DNA from: Chryseobacterium gleum
Lineage (GTDB): Bacteria > Bacteroidota > Bacteroidia > Flavobacteriales_C > GCA-002722245
Length of the DNA stretch: 40,034 nucleotides
Assembly (NCBI GenBank): GCA_945871895.1
Contig: CAMBXP010000014.1
Location: forward strand, 1-40,034
Direction: 5' to 3'
This document shows positions 39,839 through 40,034 of the stretch, piece after piece. Every line of letters begins with the position of its first letter. Position 1 is the stretch's first letter. Made by a program: the position numbers and the translations under genes. Below the pieces are notes generated by a model. It did not search any database. It was not told the origin of the DNA and saw only the letters and a program-made list of their open reading frames with translations.

Positions 39839-40034
39839 ATGGAAGGCAAACACAAATTCTCTAACCCAGAAGGCATTTATTTTATAACCTTTTCTGTCAT
39901 TGGCTGGATTGATATTTTCACCCGAAACAGATATCGCGAAATATTTGTCGAAAGTCTAAATTATTGTATTCAAAATAAAGGACTAACTGTTTATAGTTGG
40001 GTTCTAATGAGCAATCACGTTCACTTAGTAGCCA
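39839..40034 (+). CDS. REP-associated tyrosine transposase (RAYT), 5' part
   Basis: The first 65 residues of a Y1 transposase of the IS200/IS605-related TnpA_REP family, cut by the window end. FYFITFSVIGWIDIFTR... is the typical N-terminal strand-helix and VLMSNHVHLVA carries the metal-binding HUH motif (His-Val-His). The catalytic tyrosine lies outside the window. RAYTs cut and join single-stranded REP palindromes. Two REP-like repeats precede it directly. Whether it also acts on the GTAGGGGCG palindromes in this window is unknown. Confidence 0.92.
   Translation, partial: MEGKHKFSNPEGIYFITFSVIGWIDIFTRNRYREIFVESLNYCIQNKGLTVYSWVLMSNHVHLVA

Overview
The window looks like a piece of a low-GC Bacteroidota chromosome, probably a Chitinophagales/Sphingobacteriales-type or flavobacterial relative. 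The evidence is: a secreted glycosidase with a type IX secretion C-terminal domain, signal peptides ending in -FAQ/-FSQ/-NAQ, lipoboxes followed by charged residues, a Bacteroidota-type cytochrome oxidase cluster, promoter -7 boxes of the TAnnTTTG type, and almost no Shine-Dalgarno sequences. No phage, plasmid, rRNA or CRISPR array is visible. Lineage below phylum cannot be fixed without database searches.

Layout. Positions 200-2030 (+) hold a TatD-family DNase and a cytoplasmic asparaginase; a tRNA-Ser(GGA) follows at 2177. Positions 2444-6196 (+) hold an SDR oxidoreductase and lipocalin pair, a kelch-propeller lipoprotein, and a class A beta-lactamase-like protein paired with an ABM-fold protein. 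Positions 6330-10873 (+) form a tight operon: DHCW cupin, GNAT, secreted alpha/beta hydrolase, GNAT, M3 oligopeptidase, GNAT. PNPOx-like and purU genes follow. Positions 12817-15250 (-) carry an accessory-looking patch: an OmpA-domain protein translationally coupled to a DUF1016 PDDEXK nuclease, then a GxxExxY nuclease-fold gene bracketed by 39-bp direct repeats. Positions 15379-19484 (-) are a methionine synthase split into two genes, led by a SAM-I riboswitch with an intrinsic terminator. Positions 19493-24354 (-) are the assembly and small-subunit half of an aa3-type cytochrome oxidase locus: ctaB, two subunit III genes, subunit IV, a thioredoxin-fold-like protein, SCO, DUF420 and a small membrane protein. 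Positions 24395-29952 (-) are a surface polysaccharide group: heparinase II/III-like protein, GT4, WecA/MraY-like transferase and a Wzi/RemB-like outer membrane barrel. A tRNA-Phe(GAA) at 30125 is followed by repeats, a four-helix bundle protein and a small acidic protein. Positions 31169-35604 (+) hold a T9SS-exported GH44-like glycosidase, a small lipoprotein and a PQQ-propeller protein. purL fills 35961-39635, and a REP-associated (RAYT) transposase begins at 39839 and runs off the window.

Most of the unexplained structure is in small repeats. There are three GTAGGGGCG palindromes, a MITE-like element at 10885-11109, and a shared element directly behind both tRNA genes. Twin palindromes lie inside the DUF1016 coding sequence, direct repeats flank the GxxExxY gene, and REP-like repeats lie next to the RAYT. 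A candidate structured RNA lies upstream of purL, and a long hairpin abuts the beta-lactamase start codon. The best candidates for something undescribed are the GxxExxY repeat cassette, the tRNA-trailer element and the purL-upstream RNA.
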